Below, piece after piece: positions 1-7,104 of a stretch of 64,000 bases of DNA. A model generated the notes under the pieces. It was not told the origin of the DNA, did not search any database, and saw only the letters and a list, made by a program, of their open reading frames with translations. The position numbers and the translations under genes are program-made. Each line of letters starts with the position of its first letter. Within the stretch, counting starts at the first letter, position 1. Source of the DNA: an uncultured Bacteroidales bacterium (GTDB lineage Bacteria; Bacteroidota; Bacteroidia; Bacteroidales; Paludibacteraceae); the NCBI GenBank assembly GCA_934728255.1, contig CAKVEC010000010.1:1-64000 (forward strand). The letters are read 5' to 3'.

Positions 1-2
1 GA

Positions 3-27
3 CGCGGGCGCCCCGCCCGCGGTTTTC
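3..27 (+). terminator. GC-rich hairpin terminator
   Basis: A perfect 8-bp stem (CGCGGGCG, CCC loop, CGCCCGCG) is followed by GTTTTC. It looks like an intrinsic terminator for a plus-strand gene ending to the left of the window. The T-run is short, so function is uncertain. Confidence 0.45.
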
Positions 28-29
28 TC

Positions 30-95
30 CATTAATGCTCATTAAACGACCATTAAAAGTCCTCCGTTAATTGCCGTATAATTATTCGTTAATAC
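30..95. repeat. 11-bp phased array (ATTAA type)
   Basis: Six consecutive 11-base units can be cut here: CATTAATGCTC, ATTAAACGACC, ATTAAAAGTCC, TCCGTTAATTG, CCGTATAATTA and TTCGTTAATAC. Each carries an ATTAA/TTAAT core at a nearly constant offset. This is one member of the dispersed array family seen across the window. The gene-free first 356 bases hold this array, the terminator, the nested inverted repeat and the composite repeat described next. Confidence 0.55.
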
Positions 96-116
96 TTTTG
101 TTTCCTCTTGTTACTC

Positions 117-170
117 GGGCAATGGTATTGCACAATACCATTGTGTGCGCAGCACGCAATATCATTGCCC
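117..170. repeat. Nested inverted repeat
   Basis: An 11-bp perfect inverted repeat (CAATGGTATTG at 120-130, CAATACCATTG at 133-143) lies inside a larger one (GGGCAATG at 117-124, CATTGCCC at 163-170). The two folds compete for the left arm, so the region could switch between two hairpins. No T-run follows. Confidence 0.6.
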
Positions 171-195
171 GCCTATGTCCTTTTTCTTGTTCTTG

Positions 196-312
196 CCCTG
201 TGGATAGCCCGCCCTCAAAAAGTGCCATTTGTTAAGATTTTTCTCCCTTTCGTCCCTCCGTAAAAGTCGCTTCAATCAGCATAGGATGCGCTTATGATAG
301 GCTACCCTTGTG
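196..312. repeat. Composite dispersed repeat, copy 1
   Basis: Bases 196-210 are the reverse complement of GGGCTATCCACAGGG at 10197-10211. Bases 215-241 match 2107-2133 with a single mismatch over 27 bases. Bases 280-312 are 11-base units (CATAGGATGCG, CTTATGATAGG, CTACCCTTGTG) that resemble the array at 40437-40469. Several repeat words are therefore stacked in one gap. Confidence 0.6.
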
Positions 313-356
313 CAACCCATAAAAAGTATCAATTTTTAAGATTGGCATTATCCGCT

Positions 357-1376
357 TTACTGTTTCCGTTTGATAAGAATACGAAAATACGGAGACTTCC
401 CGTTTATTGTCAAATCCTTATCGTCATCTCCTTTACGGAATTTGATTATCTCAAACTGTTCAGGATTGTATTTACTTAAAAAAGTAATAGGTACACCCAC
501 AATACCATTATAGTCACAGGGAATATCTGTAACTTTGTTTACGTTGACAGCGTCATAGTTATCATAAGTTGGGAACTCATCTGCGGTATAATGCTTATAT
601 AAAACAAGTTCCTCATGTCTATGCGAATGGTCAACATTAGTGAACCAGCACGCACTTCCGATAGTAGCCATACGCACCCCATCGCGTACCTCTATCTTTC
701 CATTGGTATAACTATCCGGTATTTTGAACCAATGCTGCCCTGTTCCATTCATAGTCACTCCCATCCACATTCTGTTCTGTTTAATCAGTGAGAATATGTC
801 CTTGTAAGTAATAGCATTTAGGTTTCCGATAATAATGAACTTTTTATCGTATTCCATCAACTGCGCGACATATTCCCGAAACAGCGAAAACGGCGGGTTG
901 GTTACCACTATATCTGCCTGTTGGAGCAGTTCCACGCACTCGGGACTACGGAAATCGCCATTGCCTTGCAGAATAGAAATCACGTTCTTGTCATTCTGCA
1001 TCAAGTATTGAATATCTGCCAAGTTAATCGCCCCGTCGCCGTTGGCGTCCGTTACCTCGGTTATCTCCACTTTGTAGGCGATTTTCTTCGGGTCGTCAAC
1101 CGTGGTACCAAAGTCCAATAGCAGTTCGTTGCCCGATACGGGCGAACCGTTGTAGCAGGTTGCAATCAGTTTCTTTAATCCTAATTGATTAAAGTTCAGT
1201 GCAAAATACTTGAAGAAGTTGCTTTCATAAGGGTCGTCGCAGTTGCAGAATATGACCTTGTCTTTGAAATAAGGCTTGTAGTTGCGGAGTTCCTTTTCTA
1301 CATCACTCAACAAAGTATAGAACTCATCGTTTTTGGCTTTATTTGCAGCGTGCAAATTGGTATTAGTTTTACCCAT
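357..1376 (-). CDS. EcoRI-type adenine-specific DNA methyltransferase
   Basis: Predicted N6-adenine DNA methyltransferase of the EcoRI methylase family (339 aa from this start). The catalytic NPPF motif is at residues 160-163 (VVTNPPFSLF), and a FCNCDDPYES segment near 43-52 looks like part of the cofactor region. The ATG at 1376 is preferred because the 30-residue upstream extension is low quality and runs through an inverted repeat. Residues 110-121 read D-A-N-G-D-G-A-I-N-L-A-D, the pattern of an EF-hand/dockerin calcium loop; as I recall, similar loops occur in other family members. No restriction endonuclease lies beside it, so it is an orphan in this window, although the left edge is close. 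GAATTC occurs in the window (for example near 23931), but the recognition site cannot be inferred. Confidence 0.85.
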   Translation of the reverse strand: MGKTNTNLHAANKAKNDEFYTLLSDVEKELRNYKPYFKDKVIFCNCDDPYESNFFKYFALNFNQLGLKKLIATCYNGSPVSGNELLLDFGTTVDDPKKIAYKVEITEVTDANGDGAINLADIQYLMQNDKNVISILQGNGDFRSPECVELLQQADIVVTNPPFSLFREYVAQLMEYDKKFIIIGNLNAITYKDIFSLIKQNRMWMGVTMNGTGQHWFKIPDSYTNGKIEVRDGVRMATIGSACWFTNVDHSHRHEELVLYKHYTADEFPTYDNYDAVNVNKVTDIPCDYNGIVGVPITFLSKYNPEQFEIIKFRKGDDDKDLTINGKSPYFRILIKRKQ

Positions 1377-1377
1377 A

Positions 1378-1408
1378 GATTGATAGATTTTGTGCACAAC
1401 TATCAATC
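1378..1408. promoter_or_regulatory. Inverted repeat abutting methyltransferase start
   Basis: GATTGATAG (1378-1386) and CTATCAATC (1400-1408) form a perfect 9-bp inverted repeat whose inner edge holds the palindrome TTGTGCACAA (1390-1399). It ends one base before the start codon on the minus strand. It could be an operator or a hairpin that hides the translation start. Confidence 0.5.
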
Positions 1409-1442
1409 CGTGCAAGCACAATAAAAAGCGTGAGCCTCTTAT

Positions 1443-1722
1443 CGTGTCGCCAAGGCAGCCCTGCAAGGAACCTTCTTACCCAATAGAAAACTCACACTTT
1501 ATGAATGTGAGCATCTATTATTTTGGGTAAGGGAGGCATACCTATACAGGTACACAAACCACTCATTATTTCAAGGTCGATATTCCGTAAAGTTTTGCAG
1601 GGCTTTCGGCTGACACGAAATAATAGTAATGCTGTTAAAAATATGTTATTATATCGAGGGTGCTACTGCACCCGAGAAATAATCATATTGTTAAATATGT
1701 CGTTGTGCCGCCTTTACGGCAC
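1443..1722 (-). ncRNA. Structured leader or non-coding RNA candidate
   Basis: This stretch has no convincing gene but folds strongly. A long-range closing helix pairs 1443-1448 with 1612-1617, 1449-1451 with 1608-1610 and 1457-1466 with 1595-1604. Inside it are a hairpin near 1475-1533 containing CTCACA/TGTGAG, and a TACCT/AGGTA hairpin (1539-1552). Outside it are GGGTGC-TACT-GCACCC (1658-1673) and GTGCCG-CCTTTA-CGGCAC (1705-1722). A canonical minus-strand promoter lies at 1827-1858, so the RNA is probably the 5' leader of the methyltransferase or a separate RNA. I do not recognise the fold. Confidence 0.5.
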
Positions 1723-1826
1723 TGGTTTACATAAGCAGTTAGTTTTAGTTGTTATTGTTTATTTGTCAGTTGTTGTTTATGGGTATTTTGTTTCTATATC
1801 ATTGATACAATATCCCTTTACGCCTG

Positions 1827-1858
1827 CAAAGATACTGCTTTTCCGGCACTTGTGCAAA
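1827..1858 (-). promoter_or_regulatory. Bacteroidota promoter for the leader/methyltransferase
   Basis: On the minus strand TTTG (1858-1855) is followed after 20 bases by TATCTTTG (1834-1827). Transcription would begin about 445 bases before the methyltransferase start. The rest of the 1377-2263 gap holds only the structured RNA candidate and repeats. Confidence 0.7.
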
Positions 1859-2057
1859 TAAAAGAAGAATCTCGGGCAGGTAATAGGGGAGGTGGGGGAA
1901 TGTGTATATATAAGTTTTGGCAATCTTTCTCCCCTTATCTCCCCGCCTTTTATGGGTATTCCCTTTCCTATAATTGTATAAATTTATCCTACAAAACATT
2001 CTCTTTGTTAAGATTTTATTGTGTGTCGTGTAGTGTATATTGTACATTGAAAAGTAA

Positions 2058-2133
2058 GGTGGATGTCGGGTGGATGTCGGGTGGATAGTATGTGTTTATT
2101 CCTCTTTCAAAAAGTGCCTTTTGTTAAGATTTT
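2058..2133. repeat. GGTGGATGTCG 11-bp array and 27-mer copy 2
   Basis: Three 11-base units (GGTGGATGTCG twice, then GGTGGATAGTA) occupy 2058-2090. Bases 2107-2133 repeat the 27-mer of 215-241 with one mismatch. TTTGTTAAGATTTT, the second half of that 27-mer, also occurs at 2004-2017. The same 11-base unit is found inside a coding sequence at 12534-12566. Confidence 0.7.
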
Positions 2134-2212
2134 GCCCGCCTTTTTACATTATTGGACAGTACAAACAGGAAATATAGATCGTCGCAATTTATTTTCTGCC
2201 AAGGTGTCTGTT

Positions 2213-2226
2213 TGGTACACTTTTTG
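2213..2226 (+). promoter_or_regulatory. TGGTACACTTTTTG motif upstream of ferritin
   Basis: The 14-mer TGGTACACTTTTTG ends 38 bases before the ferritin start. The identical 14-mer at 59621-59634 ends 35 bases before the SIMPL gene start. The similar spacing suggests a shared promoter or regulator site that differs from the TAnnTTTG consensus. TCTG at 2195-2198 could serve as the -33 element here. Confidence 0.35.
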
Positions 2227-2263
2227 CGACGTAGTCGGTATTAACCGTTAAATTTTTATTATT

Positions 2264-2785
2264 ATGATTTCCAAGAAGTTAGAAGAGGCTCTGAATGCCC
2301 AAATCAATGCAGAGATGTGGTCTGCTTATTTATACTTGAGTATGTCGGCATACTGCCACCGCGCAGGGTATGCAGGAATGGCTAACTGGTTTATGGTGCA
2401 GTTCAAAGAGGAGCAGGATCATGCGATGATCTTCTTCAACTATCTGCAAAGCCGTGGCGGAGATGTACGTTTGGCGGCTATCGACAAGGTAGAAACCGAC
2501 TGGGCTAATCCGTTGACTGTGTTTGAAAACACCCTCTCGCACGAGCAGAAAGTTACTTCGCTCATCAACAACCTGATGGACATTGCCGTACAGGAGAAAG
2601 ACTATGCCGCACAATCGCGCCTGCAGTGGTTTATTGACGAGCAGGTGGAGGAAGAAGAGAACGCTACCAACATCATTCAAAAACTGAAACTGCTGGACGG
2701 CAACTCCTACGGAATGTATGTTCTCGATCAGGAACTCGCTGCCCGCACCTATGTGCAAGCCGCTCCGTTGGCTACTGCCGAATAA
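2264..2785 (+). CDS. ftnA: Non-haem ferritin
   Basis: Bacterial ferritin subunit (173 aa, the usual length). It would assemble into a cytosolic 24-mer that oxidises Fe(II) and stores it as mineral. The ferroxidase residues known from E. coli FtnA are all present at the expected positions: E17, E50, H53, E94, Q127 and E130. The third-site residues E49, E126 and E129 are present too. The N-terminus (MISKKLEEALNAQINAE) is typical of the family. It is a single-gene unit with its own terminator at 2814-2857. The upstream TGGTACACTTTTTG motif is shared with a SIMPL gene 57 kb away. A role in iron storage or peroxide protection is expected. Confidence 0.95.
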   Translation: MISKKLEEALNAQINAEMWSAYLYLSMSAYCHRAGYAGMANWFMVQFKEEQDHAMIFFNYLQSRGGDVRLAAIDKVETDWANPLTVFENTLSHEQKVTSLINNLMDIAVQEKDYAAQSRLQWFIDEQVEEEENATNIIQKLKLLDGNSYGMYVLDQELAARTYVQAAPLATAE

Positions 2786-2813
2786 GCACACATATTAGTC
2801 ATCAACATATAAA

Positions 2814-2857
2814 AAAAGAGGTCGCCACTATATCAGTAGGACGGTCTCTTTTGTTTT
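2814..2857 (+). terminator. Ferritin terminator
   Basis: AAAAGAG (2814-2820) pairs with CTCTTTT (2846-2852), followed by GTTTTTG. The inner stem is imperfect. Confidence 0.6.
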
Positions 2858-2878
2858 TGTTGTGTATTATGCATTGTA

Positions 2879-3787
2879 TTACATTCTCAACTTAAACCCG
2901 CTCAACAGGGTATCCGGACAGAAATGGAACACCGATGCCATTTCCCCTGCCATACAGAAACCGCAGTTGCGGCATTGGTCTGTGCCATACCCCATGCACA
3001 GACTGCGTTCTCCGTCCGGGTATATAAAGTTGGTAACAAAGCACTCTTTGCCTAATTGTATCTTACCCAGAGCATTGAGTTTCATTTTCTTGAGTCCGGA
3101 GTAACTGTTCATTATCGGGTAACCGCGGCGCTTGTAAGCGATAACGCGGTCGATAATCTCCGCTTTCTTATCCGGAGGTATCATCAGGTATTCCGTACCG
3201 GGATAAGGTGTGTGGAAATTGATGGAGATCTGCTCTATGGCGGGGTTGTTTTTTACATACTCCATAGCCGCGTCCAATGAGTCGCTGTTGAGCGTATTGA
3301 CCACCATATTAACGCAGACGTGTTTCTGTCCGGAGCGGCGAATATTCTCTTCCAAGCGGGCGAATGTGCCTTCTCCGCGCACGCTGTCGTGATATTTGCC
3401 TACGCCGTCCATCGATACCCAGATAGAGTGGGGGTGTATCCACGAGAAATCCTGCTGGGCATTGGTGGTAACCGTTACCGAGAAGAAACCGATTTGTTTG
3501 GCGGCATCAATGATATCGTTGATAGTCCGGTCGCCCTCTTTCCAAAGGGTGGGTTCCCCGCCCTCCAAGTCGATGAAACGTGAGCCTTGTGCATAAGCAA
3601 AGCGCATATCGCCCAATATATCCTCAAATGTGCGCTGGCGGTAGCCCGCACTACCGTATACCGAGCAGTGCTTGCAGCGCAGGTTGCATTTGTCGGTAAT
3701 AAAAAGCACGGTTTGCAATGGTGCTTTCCGTCCGAAGAAGCGTGCCCGTACAAACCATTGCGCCAGATAAAAGTATTGTCGAATCAT
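2879..3787 (-). CDS. Radical SAM protein
   Basis: Radical S-adenosylmethionine enzyme (302 aa). The cluster-binding C-x3-C-x2-C motif is CNLRCKHC with C34, C38 and C41, and the SAM-binding GGEP motif is at residues 76-79. A second cysteine-rich patch near the C-terminus (residues about 265-282, CMGYG...CRNCGFC) could bind an auxiliary iron-sulphur cluster, as in SPASM-type or HpnH-like proteins. The basic, aromatic N-terminus (MIRQYFYLAQWFVRARFF) may associate with membrane. It stands alone behind a consensus promoter at 3847-3878, so context gives no substrate. The family is clear, the reaction unknown. Confidence 0.85.
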   Translation of the reverse strand: MIRQYFYLAQWFVRARFFGRKAPLQTVLFITDKCNLRCKHCSVYGSAGYRQRTFEDILGDMRFAYAQGSRFIDLEGGEPTLWKEGDRTINDIIDAAKQIGFFSVTVTTNAQQDFSWIHPHSIWVSMDGVGKYHDSVRGEGTFARLEENIRRSGQKHVCVNMVVNTLNSDSLDAAMEYVKNNPAIEQISINFHTPYPGTEYLMIPPDKKAEIIDRVIAYKRRGYPIMNSYSGLKKMKLNALGKIQLGKECFVTNFIYPDGERSLCMGYGTDQCRNCGFCMAGEMASVFHFCPDTLLSGFKLRM

Positions 3788-3846
3788 TGTATGTCGTCAT
3801 TTTTCCGACATTTTGTTGTGTGCCGGCATTTGTTGATACTATTCTG

Positions 3847-3878
3847 CAAAGGTACGGAATTTATTTGATGTATGCAAA
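3847..3878 (-). promoter_or_regulatory. Promoter of radical SAM gene
   Basis: On the minus strand TTTG (3878-3875), a 20-base spacer, then TACCTTTG (3854-3847). The -33 element overlaps the T-run of the tRNA terminator. Confidence 0.8.
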
Positions 3879-3925
3879 AAAAAAGAAATGCCACAACTAT
3901 CGTAAAACGATAATTGTGGCATTTC
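3873..3925 (-). terminator. tRNA-Arg terminator
   Basis: A 12-bp stem (GAAATGCCACAA at 3885-3896 with its complement at 3914-3925) has an inner TATCG/CGATA extension. On the minus strand it is followed by a run of T (the A-run at 3876-3884 on the plus strand). Confidence 0.9.
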
Positions 3926-3929
3926 ATTG

Positions 3930-4003
3930 TGACCCCGCTGGGACTCAAACCCAGGACCTTCAGAACCGGAATCTGACACTCTATTCAACTAAGCTACGGG
4001 GCC
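3930..4003 (-). tRNA. tRNA-Arg (CCG)
   Basis: The complement folds into a complete 74-nt cloverleaf: 7-bp acceptor stem beginning GGCCCCG with one G-U pair and discriminator A, a D arm, anticodon stem TCAGA/TCTGA, loop TTCCGGT with anticodon CCG, and T arm CTGGG-TTTGAGT-CCCAG. CCA is not encoded. It decodes the arginine codon CGG. Confidence 0.95.
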
Positions 4004-4071
4004 TCGGCGGCAGCAATCAGCCGTACCGAATGGTACGATGCACCATTAAAACGACTGATGCTGACCGCCTC

Positions 4072-4103
4072 TTCGAATGACAAACCTCGGTTTGTCATTC
4101 GAA
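4072..4103. repeat. Perfect 15-bp hairpin
   Basis: TTCGAATGACAAACC, a 2-base TC loop, then its exact complement. It lies between the YugP-like gene and tRNA-Arg. There is no T-run after it on the minus strand, so it is not a standard terminator. A smaller hairpin (CGTACC-GAAT-GGTACG, 4022-4037) sits beside it. Confidence 0.6.
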
Positions 4104-4186
4104 AAAAGTATGTATGTTATAATATCTATTCGTCTCGCTTGACGGATACTATGGTGTTCTTGTGTGGTTGGTACCAATGCAACCTG

Positions 4187-4888
4187 TCAGTCTCTTCTGT
4201 TTCCTACCAGAATCAGAATATAGTACACCAACGTTGCCAGCGAGGACAGGGCGGCTACTACGTATGTATAGGCGGCACTGCGCAGTGCGGACGTTGCCAT
4301 AGGCGTGGTCTCGCTATTGGTGATGCCTGCCCCTTGCAACCAGTCAATAGCCCGCTTGCTGGCGTTAATCTCCACAGGTAGCGTGATGAACGAGAACAGA
4401 GTGGTCAGTGCAAACAGCCCGATACCTACCTCCATTACCTGCGGAAACACCCCAATCAACAACATACCCGCTAGCAATACCCATGTGAGCCAACGGCTGG
4501 CAAAATCCACCGCTGGTACCAAGGCGGAGCGCAGTTTAAGCGGAGCATATTCCTGCGCGTGCTGTACCGCATGCCCGCACTCATGTGCGGCTACAGCTGC
4601 GGCTGCCACCGTGGCTTGCGAATAGACCGCCTCTGACAAATTGACCGTCTTGTCGGCTGGGTTGTAGTGGTCGGTCAGTCGCCCTTTGATACATGTTACC
4701 TGCACATCAGTGATACCGTTATCGCGCAACATCTTTTCTGCTACTTCCTTACCCGTAAGCGGCAAAGCCACTTGGGAATAGCGTTTGAACTTATGTTCCA
4801 AAGATGCTGATACCGCCCAACTGAGCAGCATAATGGCGATAAAGATGATCCAATAAATCGTATTTGCGTTTGCTGCTATATAGTCCAT
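4187..4888 (-). CDS. YugP-family zinc metallopeptidase
   Basis: Membrane-bound neutral zinc metallopeptidase of the YugP type (233 aa, usual length). The HExxH motif is H102-E103-C-G-H106 in AAHECGHAVQH. One membrane segment is at the N-terminus (residues about 12-28), and two or three more follow the active site (about 125-165 and 205-228), as is normal for the family. The substrate is unknown. It is the last gene of a three-gene minus-strand operon with only two bases between it and the Fur-family gene. Transcription probably starts at the promoter at 6510-6541. Confidence 0.88.
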   Translation of the reverse strand: MDYIAANANTIYWIIFIAIMLLSWAVSASLEHKFKRYSQVALPLTGKEVAEKMLRDNGITDVQVTCIKGRLTDHYNPADKTVNLSEAVYSQATVAAAAVAAHECGHAVQHAQEYAPLKLRSALVPAVDFASRWLTWVLLAGMLLIGVFPQVMEVGIGLFALTTLFSFITLPVEINASKRAIDWLQGAGITNSETTPMATSALRSAAYTYVVAALSSLATLVYYILILVGNRRD

Positions 4889-4890
4889 AA

Positions 4891-5352
4891 TTACTTGGTT
4901 GTTTGTTGTTTACGCTTACAGGTTTTGCACGTTCCATACACATACAACGAGCAGCCTTGCATAATAAAATTGGAGTACTTGCGTGTTCGCACAATGTTTT
5001 CCACTGCAATATCCCGAAAGTGTGATACTCGTCCGCAGCGTGTGCAAACCAATTCCATTCGCACAATGCTCTTGGTCATCAACTCATACTCCGACTGCTT
5101 CCGCCCATAGCGTTTGTTGATACAATGCAAAATCTGTGCCGAAACCAACAGGTTGACTGTATTATATATCGTTCCGAGACTTATATGCTCATCGACTACT
5201 GCATTTACAAGGGTTTCCATTCCAAAGGGCTGCTCCAAAGCGCACACGTGTCGGAGTAAGGTATATCGCTCCGGCGTATTGCGCAGACCATTGTCCCGGA
5301 TATAGGTTTCCAGTTTCGCCGATGCCGCTTTGTATGGGTCTTCCTGCTTCAC
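4891..5352 (-). CDS. Fur-family transcriptional regulator
   Basis: Fur/PerR-type repressor (153 aa): an N-terminal winged helix (helix RNTPERYTLLRHV, recognition segment SLGTIYNTVNLLV) and a dimerisation domain with two CxxC pairs, CTRC near residue 103 and CKTC near 142, which would hold the structural zinc. The histidine-rich stretch that normally precedes the first CxxC (HHxH type, regulatory metal site) reads VRME here. Metal or peroxide sensing in the classical way is therefore doubtful. It starts exactly where the upstream GNAT-like gene stops (5352/5353) and is two bases from the YugP-like gene. The effector is unknown. Confidence 0.85.
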   Translation of the reverse strand: MKQEDPYKAASAKLETYIRDNGLRNTPERYTLLRHVCALEQPFGMETLVNAVVDEHISLGTIYNTVNLLVSAQILHCINKRYGRKQSEYELMTKSIVRMELVCTRCGRVSHFRDIAVENIVRTRKYSNFIMQGCSLYVYGTCKTCKRKQQTTK

Positions 5353-6480
5353 TTAGATAGCCTTGATGTATGCACGACGACGTTTGTGCTGCTTATGCTC
5401 GAATTGTGTCCAGTTGGCCTGGTTCTTGGTATTGGTTTCGAGAATAGATGTTGTCTCCGCATACTTGATACCATACTTGTTCATATAGGGTATTTGATCG
5501 GTGAAGAACAGCACATTGATTCCGTGGTCTTGATAGTCGGGACGCACGGCAATGAGTAGCAGGTCGAATACCTCCATTTTCTTGGCACGGAGTGCCTTGA
5601 GTAGATGATACCAACCAAACGGGAACAATTTTCCGCCGCATTTGCGCAATGCATTCGATATATCCGGCATACCCACACCTACGCCGACCACCTCGTTCTT
5701 CTCATTGACGATAACCGTAACGAAATCGAAATTCAAGATAGGGAAATACATCGCACGATAGTATTCCTTCTGGCGCAGGGTCATCGGTTGGAAATTATAG
5801 AGTTTCTGGTAAGCGGCATCAATCACATCCATATACTCGATACCGTATTTTTCCACCAATTCTTTGCTGTTCTTTACCTTGTCCACACGCACATGGCTGC
5901 GTTGCTGTACGATATTGGCGATACGTTGCAATCGTTCCGGTATCTCGGCAGGTGGCGTAACTCGGAATTCAATCCAGTCAGCCTCTTTTTGTAGCCCGTA
6001 TGCTTCCATATGCTCTACATAGTAGGGGTAGTTGTAGAGGGAGGCCATCGGCGCGAGATATTCGTACCCCTCAATGAGCAACCCTTCGTGGTCGAAATCC
6101 GTAAATCCGAGCGGTCCGTTCATCTCTGTCATCCCCTGTTTGCGTCCCCATTCTGCCACAGCATCAAGCAACGCCTTGCTAACCTCTTTGTCGTCAATAA
6201 AATCCATCCACCCGAAACGCACGCGCTGTACGTTCCAGCGTTTGTTGGCCTCGCGGTTGATAAGAGCGGCAATACGTCCGACCGGTTTCCCGTCGCGGTA
6301 TGCCATAAACAACTGCTTGGTGCAGACGTCCAGAGCCGGGTTCTTCTTGTCATCAAAAGTATTCATCTCGTCGAAGAACAGTGGCGGGCAATAGTAGGGG
6401 CACTCCTTATATAAATCGTTTGCAAACTGAATGAACTTCTTAATCTCCGATTTAGTATTGATTTCTTTTATTTCTACCAT
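5353..6480 (-). CDS. GNAT-like acyltransferase family protein
   Basis: Conserved Bacteroidota protein of 375 aa, which I read as a GNAT-fold (acyl-CoA N-acyltransferase-like) protein. The features are VGRIAALINREANKRW near residues 71-86, GPLGFTDFDHEGLLIEGYEY near 120-139 and a later FDLLLIAVRPDYQDHGINVLFF segment that resembles the acetyl-CoA binding strand and helix. The substrate is unknown. It is the first gene of the operon with the Fur-family regulator and the YugP-like protease, behind a consensus promoter. The N-terminal start MVEIKEINTKSE fits the short leader from that promoter. Confidence 0.7.
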   Translation of the reverse strand: MVEIKEINTKSEIKKFIQFANDLYKECPYYCPPLFFDEMNTFDDKKNPALDVCTKQLFMAYRDGKPVGRIAALINREANKRWNVQRVRFGWMDFIDDKEVSKALLDAVAEWGRKQGMTEMNGPLGFTDFDHEGLLIEGYEYLAPMASLYNYPYYVEHMEAYGLQKEADWIEFRVTPPAEIPERLQRIANIVQQRSHVRVDKVKNSKELVEKYGIEYMDVIDAAYQKLYNFQPMTLRQKEYYRAMYFPILNFDFVTVIVNEKNEVVGVGVGMPDISNALRKCGGKLFPFGWYHLLKALRAKKMEVFDLLLIAVRPDYQDHGINVLFFTDQIPYMNKYGIKYAETTSILETNTKNQANWTQFEHKQHKRRRAYIKAI

Positions 6481-6509
6481 AAAATGTTTCTTGAACTACA
6501 AAAATCGGA

Positions 6510-6541
6510 CAAAGGTACAGCAAAAATCCGAGATACGCAAA
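6510..6541 (-). promoter_or_regulatory. Promoter of GNAT-fur-yugP operon
   Basis: On the minus strand TTTG (6541-6538), 20 bases, then TACCTTTG (6517-6510), about 30 bases before the GNAT-like start codon. Confidence 0.85.
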
Positions 6542-6824
6542 TCTATTTTGCAGTTTGCCGCAAAAAAAGACATATTGTGGATAGCGAGGAAAAGGCGAGA
6601 TAGCGGCGTAGTAATCACCGAAAGGCGTAACAAAGACGACTTTATCAACCGTGTACCAACCGTAGTTGCTAACAAGAGGGGGATAAAAGTACAGGGCAAC
6701 CGCATCAAAATCGGATGATATTTCGAATACGAATTATACCAAACAATCTCTATGCCGATCAGTCTTGCATTCTTCGTAAGGATATATCCCCAAAAATATA
6801 CAAAATATACAATTCTTATGCATC

Positions 6825-6943
6825 CTAATACCGATTACGTAGAAAAGACGTAGAAAGGACGTAGAAAGAATTGGAGTTTATAAGGCTTTTAAGCCGCTTT
6901 TTATACACTTTATGCACTGTATATGTCGCATAAAATGTATAAA
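6825..6943 (+). repeat. ACGTAGAAAGG element, copy 1
   Basis: Three 11-base units (ACGTAGAAAAG, ACGTAGAAAGG, ACGTAGAAAGA at 6837-6869) are preceded by TAATACCGATT and followed by AATTGGAG, AAGCCGCTTTTT and a long hairpin (16-bp arms at 6900-6915 and 6928-6943, one mismatch). The same order of parts is seen in copy 3 at 48981-49100. The 6481-7104 gap holds this element, two promoters and a heptamer array, and no gene. Confidence 0.75.
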
Positions 6944-6983
6944 GTTGTTTTTGATGCGATTGCCCTGAAAAAAGTACAAGCGG

Positions 6984-7015
6984 TTTGGCTATCCTGAAAA
7001 AAAGTTGTAACTTTG
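6984..7015 (+). promoter_or_regulatory. Promoter of rarA
   Basis: TTTG (6984-6987), 20 bases, TAACTTTG (7008-7015). Confidence 0.8.
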
Positions 7016-7031
7016 CCCTTTGAAATAACTT

Positions 7032-7095
7032 CTTGCATTTTGCATTAAATATGCATTGTGCATTACGCCATCAGATATTGTGCATTACGCATTTT
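7032..7095. repeat. GCATTAC heptamer array in rarA leader
   Basis: Repeated GCATT-containing words, mostly at 7-base spacing (TTGCATT, GCATTGT, GCATTAC twice, GCATTTT). It is the reverse complement of the AATGCGT array inside the ABC-F gene at 15725-15759. It forms most of the rarA leader and is open in frame with rarA. Confidence 0.55.
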
Positions 7096-7104
7096 GAGTT
7101 GAAT

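Noticed and set aside
1523..1861. Plus-strand ORF of 112 codons in the structured leader region
   Set aside because: The translation is low complexity and crosses hairpins and the minus-strand promoter; no homologue-like pattern.
357..2133. Methyltransferase region as an element flanked by the 27-bp direct repeats (215-241 and 2107-2133)
   Set aside because: The repeats flank the region, but the same words occur elsewhere (2004-2017, near 40510 inverted), so they are better explained as members of the dispersed repeat family than as target-site or attachment repeats.
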